Source of the DNA: Alteribacillus bidgolensis
GTDB taxonomy: Bacteria; Bacillota; Bacilli; Bacillales; Marinococcaceae
Length of the DNA: 64,000 nucleotides
Reading direction: 5' to 3'
Assembly: GCF_002886255.1 (NCBI RefSeq)
Contig: NZ_KZ614149.1
Span: 558,001-622,000 of the forward strand
The number at the start of each line of letters is the position of its first letter. Position 1 is the stretch's first letter. A program made the position numbers and the translations under genes. Below are positions 34,172-42,872 of this stretch, one piece after another. The notes below the pieces were generated by a model. It saw nothing but the letters and a program-made list of their open reading frames with translations. It had not been told where the DNA came from and did no database searches.

Positions 34172-34420
34172 CTATTCATATTTTAATGCATCACCATCAA
34201 ATGGCTGTTCTGCAATTTTAATAGAATCGGTTGGGCAGCCCTCAAAGCCGTCCATCATATCTTCTTCGAGTTCTTCAGGAACTTCGACCGTTCCTGTGTT
34301 ATCGTCAAGGATCACTTCTGCGAGTCCCTCATCATCATAATCATAAATATCGGGTGCTGCAGCCCCGCATGCTCCGCAGGCGATGCATGTATCTTTATCT
34401 ACGATAGTATATTTTGGCAT
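34172..34420 (-). CDS. fer: [4Fe-4S] ferredoxin
   Basis: This 82-residue acidic ferredoxin has cluster ligands Cys12, Cys15, Cys18 and Cys62 (CIACGAC ... GCPTDSI). The second half-site has lost its cysteines, so it binds one 4Fe-4S cluster, as in B. subtilis Fer. It donates electrons to cytochrome P450s, desaturases and similar enzymes. AGGAGG precedes the ATG. It is transcribed away from ypbB-recQ, which keeps the known Bacillus neighbourhood. Confidence 0.95.
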   Translation of the reverse strand: MPKYTIVDKDTCIACGACGAAAPDIYDYDDEGLAEVILDDNTGTVEVPEELEEDMMDGFEGCPTDSIKIAEQPFDGDALKYE

Positions 34421-34752
34421 GAAAAAACCTCCTGAAGAATCATTTAATATCCATAACAGTGATAAAGGCCGGCATGTAAAATGGACTATATAACACTGTA
34501 AGGAAAATATAAAATGTTATTAATAAACAATATAAGGGAAACCACGGCCATTCGCTGTAACTCGGAGGCACGCCGAGTTTTTCTAAAGATGTTTCCTAAA
34601 CCGAGTTTCTTTAATGTCTATTTCATATTGTATGCTTTCATGATAAACTTTTCAACAGAAAAACAGTAAATTCGAGCCTGATCCCAGAATGAAAACGCTG
34701 TTATTTCAAGGTCTTTGATAGATTCCTACTATGAATTTGGAGGCTGGGATTA
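34421..34752. other. Intergenic region fer / ypbB
   Basis: These 332 bases separate divergent genes. They hold the fer ribosome binding site, repeat copy C (34528-34590) and a second short CCGAGTTTCTTTAATG echo near 34601. No open reading frame or known RNA was found. The ypbB ribosome binding site TTGGAGG lies at its end. Confidence 0.6.
34528..34590 (+). repeat. Interspersed terminator-bearing element, copy C (degenerate)
   Basis: AATATAAGGGAAACCACGG, then TTCGCTGTAACTCGGAGGCA and CGCCGAGTTTTTCTAAAG align with the other copies. The stem CTCGG/CCGAG is kept; the upstream half has diverged. Confidence 0.6.
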
Positions 34753-35835
34753 TTGAAAAACCTCTCCTTCCGCCATTTCCTTTTCCTTTTTTTACTAAAT
34801 CGTTTTAAAGGTGATCGTACAATAAAATCTGTTTTTCACCTCTTAAATGGAAAACGGTCTTCACAAACAATACAAGATATAAAATGGTATGGTTTGACTG
34901 AATTTTTTTCGATGCTTCCCACTTGGAAACTTTCTGTTTTTGAGCAAGAGACTAAGTGGATGGAAAATCATTTGTTTATCATTAACAGTGATAATAAAGC
35001 ACATATGACGAAAAAAGGGAATATAATTGTTGAAAACTATTTTAATAACTATGACTGGCCGCCACAAGTGAATGGGTGGAAATATGGACAGACTGCTGCT
35101 ATTTTCTGGAAAAGACTGGCTTTACTTGTCCAGTGTTTGTCGTTTTCATTAGAAGAAAACCGTTCGTATGTACCTGTTTTTGATGACCGTGATATTCAGC
35201 AGTGGTTAAAACAAAGGTGGCCGCGAAACAAGAAGGACAAAAAAGAGATGGCTTTTCATCTGTACAATGAATTATTTATTTTGTTAGATAAAATCCCGGA
35301 AAAAGATGCTTTTTTATTTACACATAGACTTTCAGGGCATCAGCATACGGGAAAAACGATACAGCAGTTAGCCGGTTTAATGAATCAGGACCCTGATGAA
35401 AGTTATTTCCGCTTTCAAGCTACACTTCATTATTTATTAGCAAATGCACATCAAACAACCTACTTAAAGGACACTGCAGCAGGGCTGCTTCAAAAGCATG
35501 TATTAACAGACACCGCCAAAAAAACAAACATGTATTTACAAAAAGGTTTAACTATACAAGAAATAGCAGCAATAAGAGGATTGAAAAGAAGCACGATTGA
35601 GGATCATATTGTAGAGCTTGCCTCAGAAGGAACAGACTTTATAATTGACATCTATGTCTCAAATCATTTGCAAAAAGATATTATGGATACCGTTCAACGT
35701 ATACGTACATATCGATTGAAATTAATAAAAGAAGCTCTAGAAAGTGAAAACGTTCATGCAGACTATTTTTCGATTCGAGTTACTTTAGCTTATTTTGGAG
35801 GAATACATGAAAATGCTCGAACATTATCTATATAA
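34753..35835 (+). CDS. ypbB: YpbB, helix-turn-helix protein encoded before recQ
   Basis: This 360-residue protein is encoded upstream of the RecQ-type helicase, as in B. subtilis. The C-terminal part (about 245-285, 'GLTIQEIAAIRGLKRSTIED') is a helix-turn-helix of the kind found in helicase-associated domains (HTH_40). The N-terminal part has no motif I can name. The start is TTG, with TTGGAGG ten bases before it. The end overlaps recQ by 29 bases, so the two proteins probably act together in DNA repair or recombination; this is inferred from context. Confidence 0.88.
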   Translation: MKNLSFRHFLFLFLLNRFKGDRTIKSVFHLLNGKRSSQTIQDIKWYGLTEFFSMLPTWKLSVFEQETKWMENHLFIINSDNKAHMTKKGNIIVENYFNNYDWPPQVNGWKYGQTAAIFWKRLALLVQCLSFSLEENRSYVPVFDDRDIQQWLKQRWPRNKKDKKEMAFHLYNELFILLDKIPEKDAFLFTHRLSGHQHTGKTIQQLAGLMNQDPDESYFRFQATLHYLLANAHQTTYLKDTAAGLLQKHVLTDTAKKTNMYLQKGLTIQEIAAIRGLKRSTIEDHIVELASEGTDFIIDIYVSNHLQKDIMDTVQRIRTYRLKLIKEALESENVHADYFSIRVTLAYFGGIHENARTLSI

Positions 35836-37291
35836 ATATTTTAGTTACACCACATTCAAAGAAAAGCAGCAAGAAATTATCGAGGAAGTAATGACTAAAA
35901 GAAATGTGTTTGCAATGTTGGCTACTGGTTCGGGTAAATCCCTTTGTTATCAACTTCCTGCCTTAATTAATGAAGGGTTGACGATTGTGATTTCGCCACT
36001 ATTAGCTTTAATGGAAAATCAAGTGCAGGAATTGAAACAAAAAGGAATAAAACGTACAGCTGCCTATAATAGTTTTTTATCATTTAAGGAAAAAAAATAT
36101 ATATTAAGTAACTTGTCTTCCTATAAAATCCTTTACATATCACCTGAGAGCATTCAACAGCATGATGTATTGTATCAACTTGCTAAACAAAACATTTCTT
36201 TGTTTGCTGTAGATGAAGCCCATTGTATTTCACAATGGGGACATGAATTTCGAACGGATTATTTGAAATTAAGCAATATACGTGACGTACTAGGAGCCCC
36301 ACCTTGTTTGGCTTTAACAGCTTCTGCCGCTCCAGAAGTACAAAATGATATTCTGCAGCAATTACAACTAAAAGACCCTGTCATATTCTGTGATTCCATT
36401 GATCGTAGAAATATTTCTATAGAAGTTGTGCCAGCTAGTAATGAAGAGGAGAAGAAAAAAGTATTAATTGATTTTTTAAATGTGCTCCCTATGCCTGGAA
36501 TGGTGTATGTATCAAGCAGAAAAAAAGCTGAGAAGTTATCCATTATGATAAAAGAGGAAACTGCTCTTACTGCCTTTTCATATCATGGAGGGATGACACA
36601 AGAAGATCGAAATTTAATACAGCAGCAATTTTTAGAAGGAGAAACGAATGTTATTTGTTGCACGAATGCATTTGGCATGGGAATAAACAAACCAGATATT
36701 CGGTTTGTACTTCATTACAACTATCCAAAAGACTTAGAATCATATATTCAAGAAATAGGAAGAGCAGGAAGGGATGGATTTCCAAGTACTGCGATACTTT
36801 TAAGATCGAATGAAGACAAAATTTTTCCTCGCCGATTAATTGAAAATGAGTTTCCTGCCGAAAATCAGATTAATGAAGCAAGTATAGAAATCGAAAAAAA
36901 CGCACAGCAAAAATGTTCTGAACAATTTTTGATGGAAAGATGCGGATTTGAAGAAACTCATGCTCGTTTTTTTACTCATTATTGGAATGAATGGCACAAT
37001 CACTCACACAAGCTAAACGAGGTCAAAGAGTACATTTTAAAGATTATTGATAAGAGAAAGGGATGGAAATTTACAAAGCTGAAACAAATGGAAGAATGGA
37101 TATGGAATGATGACACATGCAGAAGAAAAAGGTTATTAGAATATTTTGGGGAGAAACAGCTGACAAAGCCGGAACAATGCTGTGGGATTTGTGGAGCAGA
37201 TCCGCTAAAAAAGGAGAGACATATAAAAAAACCATCTAAAAACATGACTTGGAAAGACCGCCTGGCTTCCTTGTTTCATCAGTGCAGCTAA
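35807..37291 (+). CDS. recQ: RecQ-family ATP-dependent DNA helicase
   Basis: This 3'-5' DNA helicase works in recombination and repair. The product of about 494 residues shows Walker A ATGSGKSL, DEAH in VDEAHCISQWGHEFR, 'ALTASAAPEVQNDI', 'YHGGMTQEDRN' and motif VI 'QEIGRAGRDGFPSTA'. A short zinc-binding part with CCGIC ends the protein. It lacks the HRDC domain of long RecQ and so matches the short RecS (YpbC) type. ATG 35807 has GGAGG six bases upstream. The residue before the GAGRDG-type motif is standard. Confidence 0.94.
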   Translation: MKMLEHYLYKYFSYTTFKEKQQEIIEEVMTKRNVFAMLATGSGKSLCYQLPALINEGLTIVISPLLALMENQVQELKQKGIKRTAAYNSFLSFKEKKYILSNLSSYKILYISPESIQQHDVLYQLAKQNISLFAVDEAHCISQWGHEFRTDYLKLSNIRDVLGAPPCLALTASAAPEVQNDILQQLQLKDPVIFCDSIDRRNISIEVVPASNEEEKKKVLIDFLNVLPMPGMVYVSSRKKAEKLSIMIKEETALTAFSYHGGMTQEDRNLIQQQFLEGETNVICCTNAFGMGINKPDIRFVLHYNYPKDLESYIQEIGRAGRDGFPSTAILLRSNEDKIFPRRLIENEFPAENQINEASIEIEKNAQQKCSEQFLMERCGFEETHARFFTHYWNEWHNHSHKLNEVKEYILKIIDKRKGWKFTKLKQMEEWIWNDDTCRRKRLLEYFGEKQLTKPEQCCGICGADPLKKERHIKKPSKNMTWKDRLASLFHQCS

Positions 37292-37375
37292 GCACTTAAA
37301 TGGAGCTTGAAACCTGAAGATGTGTTAAAATAATAATAATAAAGCCTTTTCTATCGTACAAAAAGGGTGATGGTA

Positions 37376-37615
37376 ATGATGAATTCTAACCGTCAAGGAG
37401 ACCAGGCTGAAAGTCTTCGTAGACGAACACGTCAAAATAAGATAAGGGAAGAAAGATCCATTAACGTTTATTCGCTTCCTCCAAGAAGTGAAGTACATAA
37501 GAAGAGAAAGAAAGTTATGCTTAAATATCCGATGGTACGTCTTTTGCTTGTTTTATTTATCCTTATCGTACTGATTGCTGTATTTATTTCGATTCAAATA
37601 GGTTCGAATGTATAA
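37376..37615 (+). CDS. Small basic single-pass membrane protein
   Basis: This product of about 79 residues has a highly basic N-terminal half ('RRRTRQNKIREERS') and one membrane helix near the end ('LLLVLFILIVLIAVFISI'). AAAGGGTGA precedes ATG 37376; several nearby ATG codons are also possible. In B. subtilis a LysM protein with a similar basic and helical start (YpbE) sits here after recQ. This one lacks the LysM domain, so it may be a shortened relative. The function is unknown. Confidence 0.7.
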   Translation: MMNSNRQGDQAESLRRRTRQNKIREERSINVYSLPPRSEVHKKRKKVMLKYPMVRLLLVLFILIVLIAVFISIQIGSNV

Positions 37616-37621
37616 TAAATG

Positions 37622-37852
37622 TTATGAAGTAACCTGTTCTAGATGTCTCTGTCCTATAAAAATAAAATCCTGTCTGTCAAAACATGAACCAGCTACGCAA
37701 ATAATATGATGTGAATATCTTTCAATCTGACCAAATGCAATGGTTGATTCTGAATGAGTACAAAAAACTTCTACAGGGATACCAAGCCGGAAATTGTAGT
37801 CAACATCTTTGTCAGTTATGAGCGAGCGGCACGTCAATTTGTTTAATAACAT
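37622..37852 (-). CDS. Small conserved-looking hypothetical protein
   Basis: This 76-residue soluble protein contains 'DYNFRLGIPVEVFCTHSEST' and 'HHIICVAGSCFDRQDFIFIG'. ATG 37852 is well supported by an AGGAGGC eight bases upstream, so a longer form from 37927 is not needed. It is convergent with the preceding small membrane protein. I do not recognise the family. Confidence 0.7.
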   Translation of the reverse strand: MLLNKLTCRSLITDKDVDYNFRLGIPVEVFCTHSESTIAFGQIERYSHHIICVAGSCFDRQDFIFIGQRHLEQVTS

Positions 37853-37979
37853 TGGTTCCGCCTCCTGTTTAAATGAAAGGTTACGTATAGTATAACGAAA
37901 CTTGTTAGAATTTTCAAATAAATGCAAAGTTAAACCCTCTGCAAGAGAGGACTTCGGCTAGTACCGTTAGAACGCTTAC

Positions 37980-38204
37980 TTACTGATACAAAGACTGCTT
38001 TTCCATCATCAACTTATGTAATGTGAGTTGAGTTTCTTCTGTTAATGGAGAAGATAGCAGCAGTCCGATAAAGCAAACAATCACTCCGATCCCCATTAAT
38101 ATAAAGGGCACTACCAAACTTTTTTTCTTTAACAATAAAAAAAGTAAAAGAAAGAATCCTCCCCCAAATAAACCAGCACCGATTAAGAATATGGTTAAGT
38201 CCAC
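37980..38204 (-). CDS. Small two-helix membrane protein
   Basis: This 74-residue protein has two hydrophobic helices separated by 'LKKKSLVV', then a short polar tail. It starts with GTG, supported by AAGGAGG on the minus strand. No family was recognised. Confidence 0.65.
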   Translation of the reverse strand: MDLTIFLIGAGLFGGGFFLLLFLLLKKKSLVVPFILMGIGVIVCFIGLLLSSPLTEETQLTLHKLMMEKQSLYQ

Positions 38205-38375
38205 TCTCTGCTGCCTCCTTCTTTACGTTTTCCTTAATATTATAATTCAGTCTAGAAGCTATTTTCCATCATCAAAGTAAAAAGTTACGAAAACGTTCTT
38301 AATAATAAGATTCTATTATGTAACAGTTTGAAGTTGTTTCAAGGAGTTTATGTAATGACAGGTGGTTTTGTCCCG

Positions 38376-38401
38376 AATTATTCTTTTTGCAAAGAATAAT
38401 T
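38376..38401. repeat. Perfect palindrome upstream of yhfH
   Basis: AATTATTCTTT, a TTGC loop and AAAGAATAATT form a perfect 11-bp inverted repeat that ends 24 bases before the -35 box of the yhfH promoter. It has no T run, so an operator is as likely as a transcript hairpin. Confidence 0.5.
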
Positions 38402-38425
38402 AGGCGAAAAATGTTCTAAAACAAG

Positions 38426-38455
38426 TTGACAAAATTAAATCTGTTATAATACAAT
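38426..38455 (+). promoter_or_regulatory. Vegetative promoter of yhfH-like gene
   Basis: TTGACA (38426-38431), an 18-base spacer and TACAAT (38450-38455). The gene starts 36 bases further on. Confidence 0.65.
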
Positions 38456-38490
38456 AAGTGTAAGAAAAGATCGAAAGGGGAGCTTCTTAA

Positions 38491-38622
38491 ATGAAAAAAA
38501 TAACTGAATTTTTCAGAAATCTTCCGCCAAAACATTGTTCAGATTGTGGAGAAGTGATGGAAGAAATGCATGAGTCCTATATGAATCAATGCGATAAATG
38601 TTTGAGGAACACCGATATATAA
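38491..38622 (+). CDS. yhfH: YhfH-family zinc-ribbon microprotein
   Basis: This 43-residue protein has two CxxC pairs (HCSDCGE and QCDKCL) forming a zinc ribbon. The pattern 'LPPKHCSDCGEVMEE' and 'HESYMNQCDKC' is that of YhfH, a small protein common in Bacillaceae with no assigned function. AAAGGGGAG precedes the ATG. It has its own promoter and terminator, so it is a monocistronic unit. Confidence 0.88.
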   Translation: MKKITEFFRNLPPKHCSDCGEVMEEMHESYMNQCDKCLRNTDI

Positions 38623-38645
38623 AAACCTGATATTTATTATATGAT

Positions 38646-38670
38646 AGAACGGGAAACCGTTCTTTTTTTT
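38646..38670 (+). terminator. Terminator after yhfH
   Basis: AGAACGG-GAAA-CCGTTCT followed by a run of T. Confidence 0.9.
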
Positions 38671-38693
38671 TACTTTAAAACTTTGTTAAAGGG

Positions 38694-38757
38694 TCAAAGC
38701 ATAAGTAAAACTACGTCTTCCGCCATAGGACTCGGCGGCAAGCCGAGTTTTTCTAAT
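38694..38757 (+). repeat. Interspersed terminator-bearing element, copy D
   Basis: This is the best-preserved copy: TCAAAGCATAAGTAAAACTA, CGTCTTCCGCCATAGGA, then CTCGGCGGCAAGCCGAG and TTTTTC. CCGCC (38720-38724) is complementary to GGCGG in the stem. Similarity to copy E extends about 20 bases further upstream. It lies in a 314-base gap (38623-38936) between yhfH and ypbG that otherwise holds only the yhfH terminator. Confidence 0.8.
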
Positions 38758-38936
38758 GTGTTTTTAATAAAGAAATTTTGTGCAATTTGAACTTATCAAA
38801 TGTAAAAAAATGATAAATCGTTATTAAGCTATTTTTCTAGTACATTCCATTTTATTAACCAATATTCTTATGCTATTATTTTAGCTGCTGATAATATGAA
38901 GGAGTAAAAAATAAAGATTGGGAAGGCGATTATAAA

Positions 38937-39692
38937 ATGAAATGGTTTAAGATGTTGTTTTATCTTTTATCCTTATGGGCATTACTTATGTTTATAGAAG
39001 GAAAGCGAACAAGAATACGAAACGAAAATCTATACTTAACTCACTTACCTAAAAGCTTCTGGGATAGAAGTATTTTTTTTATCTCAGACATACATTTCCG
39101 CTGTATTCCCAATCGGTTAATAAAAAAGGTAAAAAATAAAGCAGAACTCGTTATTATTGGCGGAGACATTATGGAGGAAGATGTTCCTTTAGAGAGAGTA
39201 CAGAAAAACATTAGAAAACTAAGTGAAATTGGCCAAGTTCTCTTCGTTTGGGGAAACAATGATGCAGAAACAAAAGAACGTTTACAGGTTTTACTTGAAA
39301 AAGAAAAGGTTATTACTTTAGAAAACAGTATTTACAGCTGGCAGATAAATAATGAGGTATTAAAAATTGCCGGTTTAGTGGATAAGGAACAAAGATTAAA
39401 TGAAGCAGTGTTAGCTGATAAAAAAGAAAAAGGAATTCCTATATTAGCTGTACATGATCCAGCGGTATTAAATCAATTGTCAAATCCATCTGTATTTGAA
39501 GCCGTTTTGAGTGGACACACACACGGAGGACAAATACGACTAGGGCATATCGGACCGCGCGAGAAAGGCGGCTGGAAAACACGACGAGGTGTTCAGCTGT
39601 TGATAAGTAATGGATTTGGAACGACTTCTTTACCTCTCCGCTGGGGAGCACCAGCCGAATCGCATCTTATCACTTTAAAGGCAAAAGCCTAA
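38937..39692 (+). CDS. ypbG: Metallophosphoesterase, YpbG-like
   Basis: This 251-residue calcineurin-like phosphoesterase has an N-terminal membrane anchor (residues 1-22). The metal site shows 'ISDIHFRC', 'IIGGDIMEED', 'FVWGNNDAE' and 'LSGHTHGGQIRLG'. The substrate is unknown. The following gene is ypbH, as in B. subtilis, which supports the YpbG assignment. A weak GGGAAGGCG lies upstream of the ATG. Confidence 0.88.
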   Translation: MKWFKMLFYLLSLWALLMFIEGKRTRIRNENLYLTHLPKSFWDRSIFFISDIHFRCIPNRLIKKVKNKAELVIIGGDIMEEDVPLERVQKNIRKLSEIGQVLFVWGNNDAETKERLQVLLEKEKVITLENSIYSWQINNEVLKIAGLVDKEQRLNEAVLADKKEKGIPILAVHDPAVLNQLSNPSVFEAVLSGHTHGGQIRLGHIGPREKGGWKTRRGVQLLISNGFGTTSLPLRWGAPAESHLITLKAKA

Positions 39693-39774
39693 TATATCTT
39701 CACCCCTCCTTGCCGACATGAATATAGTATAGCAAGTTAAGACGGGAACAATGGCAAATTCAGGGGGATATAAA

Positions 39775-40338
39775 ATGGAGATATACACATGGCCTGGAGA
39801 TCGTTTGAAAGTTCATCTTAGCCAGCAAGAACTTTCCCAATACGGAATCGATCCATACAATGGCTTAGTTAATAATGATCGTGCCGAATTGTTTTTTTCC
39901 TCCCTTCTTTGGATGGTTTCCAACCATTTCAATATCGACCAGAATGCACAACTTGACGCAGAAATCAACGAAGGAGAAGAAGGTACCATTTATCTTATTA
40001 TCAGTTTTTTTGATAAAGAGGGCAGTAAAATGAACGTATTAAACGAAACAAAAAAAAGTGATTTTATGGTCTTGTTTCGTTTTTCACGTAAAGAAGATCT
40101 GCTTGCTTTAGCGGAGCGCGCTGTGCATCACAATATAAAAGGCGGTATGTTAATCGAATGGCCCCCTTATTATTATCTTTATTTTACTTTCTATCAATCA
40201 AAACAGCCTGACTTTCTTTTACCGTTACTTGAAGAATACGGAGAAAAAGCATATGTAGACCCAGTGATTGTAAGAAAAAAAGGAAAGATACTAAAAACGG
40301 AATCGGCTCTTCAATCTTTAGCCTCTAGTAAATTATAA
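39775..40338 (+). CDS. mecB: Adaptor protein YpbH (MecB), MecA family
   Basis: MecA/YpbH adaptors bring substrates to the ClpC protease. The product of about 187 residues has the N-terminal MecA domain ('LKVHLSQQELSQYGID') and a C-terminal ClpC-binding domain ('FRFSRKEDLLALAERAVHHN', 'YYLYFTFYQSKQPDFLLPLL'). ATG 39775 is chosen since CAGGGGGATA precedes it. In B. subtilis the YpbH paralogue influences competence and sporulation. The neighbouring ypbG supports YpbH rather than MecA. Confidence 0.88.
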   Translation: MEIYTWPGDRLKVHLSQQELSQYGIDPYNGLVNNDRAELFFSSLLWMVSNHFNIDQNAQLDAEINEGEEGTIYLIISFFDKEGSKMNVLNETKKSDFMVLFRFSRKEDLLALAERAVHHNIKGGMLIEWPPYYYLYFTFYQSKQPDFLLPLLEEYGEKAYVDPVIVRKKGKILKTESALQSLASSKL

Positions 40339-40451
40339 CTTTCTTTTCCAATATTTGAGTGGAAATAATGGCAGTAATTCTTTATAGTAGTAATTGATTA
40401 GGTTCCGTAAAAAGTCAGACATCAAGCAAAATGTTTCAGAGGTGAAAAGTG

Positions 40452-41741
40452 ATGGAGGAACATGAGAAAAAAGATCATGAACATCCTAAGAATGAGCAGC
40501 TTGAAAATATGAATGTACTTGATTCTACCCAAACAGTTATTAAAAATGCTTTAGATAAATTAGGATACCCCGAAGAAGTATTTGAACTAATGAAAGAACC
40601 AATGCGATTATTAACCGTGCGCATTCCTATACGAATGGACGATGGGTCTACTAAGGTTTTTACTGGCTACAGGGCCCAGCATAATGATGCAGTTGGACCA
40701 ACCAAAGGCGGTGTCCGGTTTCATCCGGATGTTACAGAACAAGAAGTAAAAGCACTTTCAATTTGGATGTCATTAAAAGCAGGCATTGTTGACCTTCCTT
40801 ACGGAGGGGGAAAAGGCGGCATTGTTTGTGATCCAAGGAAAATGTCGTTTCATGAATTAGAGCGATTGAGCCGTGGATATGTACGTGCTATAAGTCAGGT
40901 AGTAGGCCCGACTAAAGATATTCCTGCTCCTGATGTTTTTACAAATTCTCAAATAATGGCGTGGATGCTTGATGAATACAGCAGAATTCGCGAGTTTGAT
41001 TCACCTGGTTTTATAACTGGAAAACCCATTGTTCTTGGAGGATCTCACGGCAGGGAATCTGCCACAGCAAAAGGCGTTACGATCTGCATCAGAGAGGCTG
41101 CAAAGAAAAAAGGGTTAAATATGAAAGGTGCAAGAATAGCTGTTCAAGGCTTTGGCAACGCAGGAAGTTTCTTGGCTAAATTTATGCACGATGCAGGAGC
41201 GAAAGTTGTTGGAATTGCAGATGCTCACGGGGCTTTATATGACGCTGATGGACTTGATATTGATTATTTACTAGATAGAAGGGATTCATTTGGAACTGTA
41301 ACGAACCTTTTTAAGGATCGGCTGTCTAACCAGGAGCTGCTTGAAGTAGATTGTGATATTCTAGTGCCCGCTGCGATTGAGAACCAAATCACCGAAAAAA
41401 ATGCTGAAAATATAAAAGCTGAAATAGTAGTAGAAGCTGCAAATGGACCAACGACATTAAAAGCCACAAAAATATTAGCGGACAGAGGAGTTTTATTAGT
41501 ACCGGATGTGCTTGCAAGTTCAGGTGGTGTTACTGTTTCTTATTTTGAATGGGTCCAAAATAACCAAGGGTATTATTGGACAGAAGAGGAAGTAGAAACA
41601 AAGCTGGAACAAGTTATGGTTCAAGCCTTTGAAAACATATATAAACTCTCTCATGGAAGAAGAATAGACATGCGATTAGCAGCTTATATGATTGGTGTCC
41701 GTAAAATGGCCGAAGCTTCACGGTTTCGCGGCTGGATTTAA
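40452..41741 (+). CDS. gudB: NAD-specific glutamate dehydrogenase
   Basis: This enzyme interconverts glutamate with 2-oxoglutarate and ammonia. The 429-residue protein is complete, with the substrate segment 'GPTKGGVRFHP', the catalytic Lys region 'DLPYGGGKGGIVCDP' and the NAD-binding 'VQGFGNAGSFLAKFMHDAG'. I saw no in-frame duplication like the one that silences gudB in B. subtilis 168. AGGTGAAAAG precedes the ATG, and a terminator follows. RocG is the close alternative name; the ypdA neighbour favours GudB. Confidence 0.94.
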   Translation: MEEHEKKDHEHPKNEQLENMNVLDSTQTVIKNALDKLGYPEEVFELMKEPMRLLTVRIPIRMDDGSTKVFTGYRAQHNDAVGPTKGGVRFHPDVTEQEVKALSIWMSLKAGIVDLPYGGGKGGIVCDPRKMSFHELERLSRGYVRAISQVVGPTKDIPAPDVFTNSQIMAWMLDEYSRIREFDSPGFITGKPIVLGGSHGRESATAKGVTICIREAAKKKGLNMKGARIAVQGFGNAGSFLAKFMHDAGAKVVGIADAHGALYDADGLDIDYLLDRRDSFGTVTNLFKDRLSNQELLEVDCDILVPAAIENQITEKNAENIKAEIVVEAANGPTTLKATKILADRGVLLVPDVLASSGGVTVSYFEWVQNNQGYYWTEEEVETKLEQVMVQAFENIYKLSHGRRIDMRLAAYMIGVRKMAEASRFRGWI

Positions 41742-41774
41742 CAAACATAAAAGATTTAACAAATATGCTCAGAG

Positions 41775-41804
41775 ACTCGCCCGCTATCTCGGCGAGTTTT
41801 CTTT
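41775..41804 (+). terminator. Terminator after gudB
   Basis: ACTCGCC (41775-41781) pairs with GGCGAGT (41791-41797), followed by TTTC. Confidence 0.8.
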
Positions 41805-41852
41805 CATTCAACGTACAAAAGATGGAGAAATGGTTAAGGAGAGATACTTAAT

Positions 41853-42860
41853 ATGCTAGAAGAAGAGATTATCATTATCGGAGCTGGTCCTTGTGGACTA
41901 GCAGCAGGAATTGCCTTGCAAGAGAAGGGGTATAATCCGCTGCTTATAGAAAAAGCAAATATCGTACATTCTATATACAACTATCCATCTCATCAAACGT
42001 TTTTTAGTTCTAGTGAAAAATTAGAAATAGGAGACATACCTTTTTCTTCCATTGAAAGGAAACCAAAACGTCATGAAGCGCTTGTGTATTATCGGCAAGT
42101 AGCAAAGCGTCGTAAGCTGAGAATTCATTCGTATGAAAAAGTAGAGAAAGTTAACAAATCAACCGATGGATTTGATGTTTTTACGTTATCAATAAATGGA
42201 AAAGAAAAAGCTTATCATTGCAATTACATAGTAGCGGCTACTGGGTACTATGATAATCCGAATATAATGGAAATAGAGGGAGAAGGGCTTCCGCACGTTT
42301 TTCACTATTTTAAAGAAGCCCATCCTTTTTTTCAAAAAAAAGTGACAATCATTGGAGGCAAAAACTCTGCCGTTGATGCTGCACTTGCTTTAGAACAAGC
42401 AGGTGCAGAGGTCACCGTATTGTATAGAGGTAAATCATTTTCAGATGCAGTAAAACCTTGGATTCTGCCTGATTTTTATTCGCTTGTAAGACAGCAAAAA
42501 GTGGACATGGTTTATGAAGCAGATGTAAAGAAAATAACTACTCATTCTGTATATTATAAAAAAGAAGGCAAGGAACACCAAGTTGAGAGCGAATTTGTGT
42601 TTGCTATGACGGGTTATCATCCAGATCATTCATTTTTGCATAGTATGGGGGTTAAAACAGATGCTGATAGCGGACGTCCCGTATTTAATGAAGATACAAT
42701 GGAATCGAATGTACAGGGGCTTTATATTGCTGGTGTATTAGCAGCAGGTAATGATGCCAATGAAATATTTATTGAGAACGGTCGTTTTCATGGCGAATAT
42801 ATTGCAAACTCGATAGAAAAACAAAATAAAAATCAAATAAATCGAAATGTGAACATGTAG
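41853..42860 (+). CDS. ypdA: YpdA, bacillithiol-disulfide reductase family
   Basis: YpdA is an NADPH-dependent flavoprotein that reduces bacillithiol disulfide. The 335-residue product has the FAD motif 'IIIGAGPCGLAAGIAL' and the NADPH motif 'VTIIGGKNSAVDAALALEQ'. It lacks the CxxC of thioredoxin reductase, as expected for the family, and keeps the conserved Cys after the first Gly-rich loop (GPCG). 'HQTFFSSSEKLEIGD' is typical. ansA follows within 12 bases. Confidence 0.93.
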   Translation: MLEEEIIIIGAGPCGLAAGIALQEKGYNPLLIEKANIVHSIYNYPSHQTFFSSSEKLEIGDIPFSSIERKPKRHEALVYYRQVAKRRKLRIHSYEKVEKVNKSTDGFDVFTLSINGKEKAYHCNYIVAATGYYDNPNIMEIEGEGLPHVFHYFKEAHPFFQKKVTIIGGKNSAVDAALALEQAGAEVTVLYRGKSFSDAVKPWILPDFYSLVRQQKVDMVYEADVKKITTHSVYYKKEGKEHQVESEFVFAMTGYHPDHSFLHSMGVKTDADSGRPVFNEDTMESNVQGLYIAGVLAAGNDANEIFIENGRFHGEYIANSIEKQNKNQINRNVNM

Positions 42861-42872
42861 TGAGGTGAGAGT

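Noticed and set aside
40452..41741. Possible cryptic (inactivated) gudB as in B. subtilis 168.
   Set aside because: I saw no tandem in-frame duplication and the catalytic and NAD motifs are intact.
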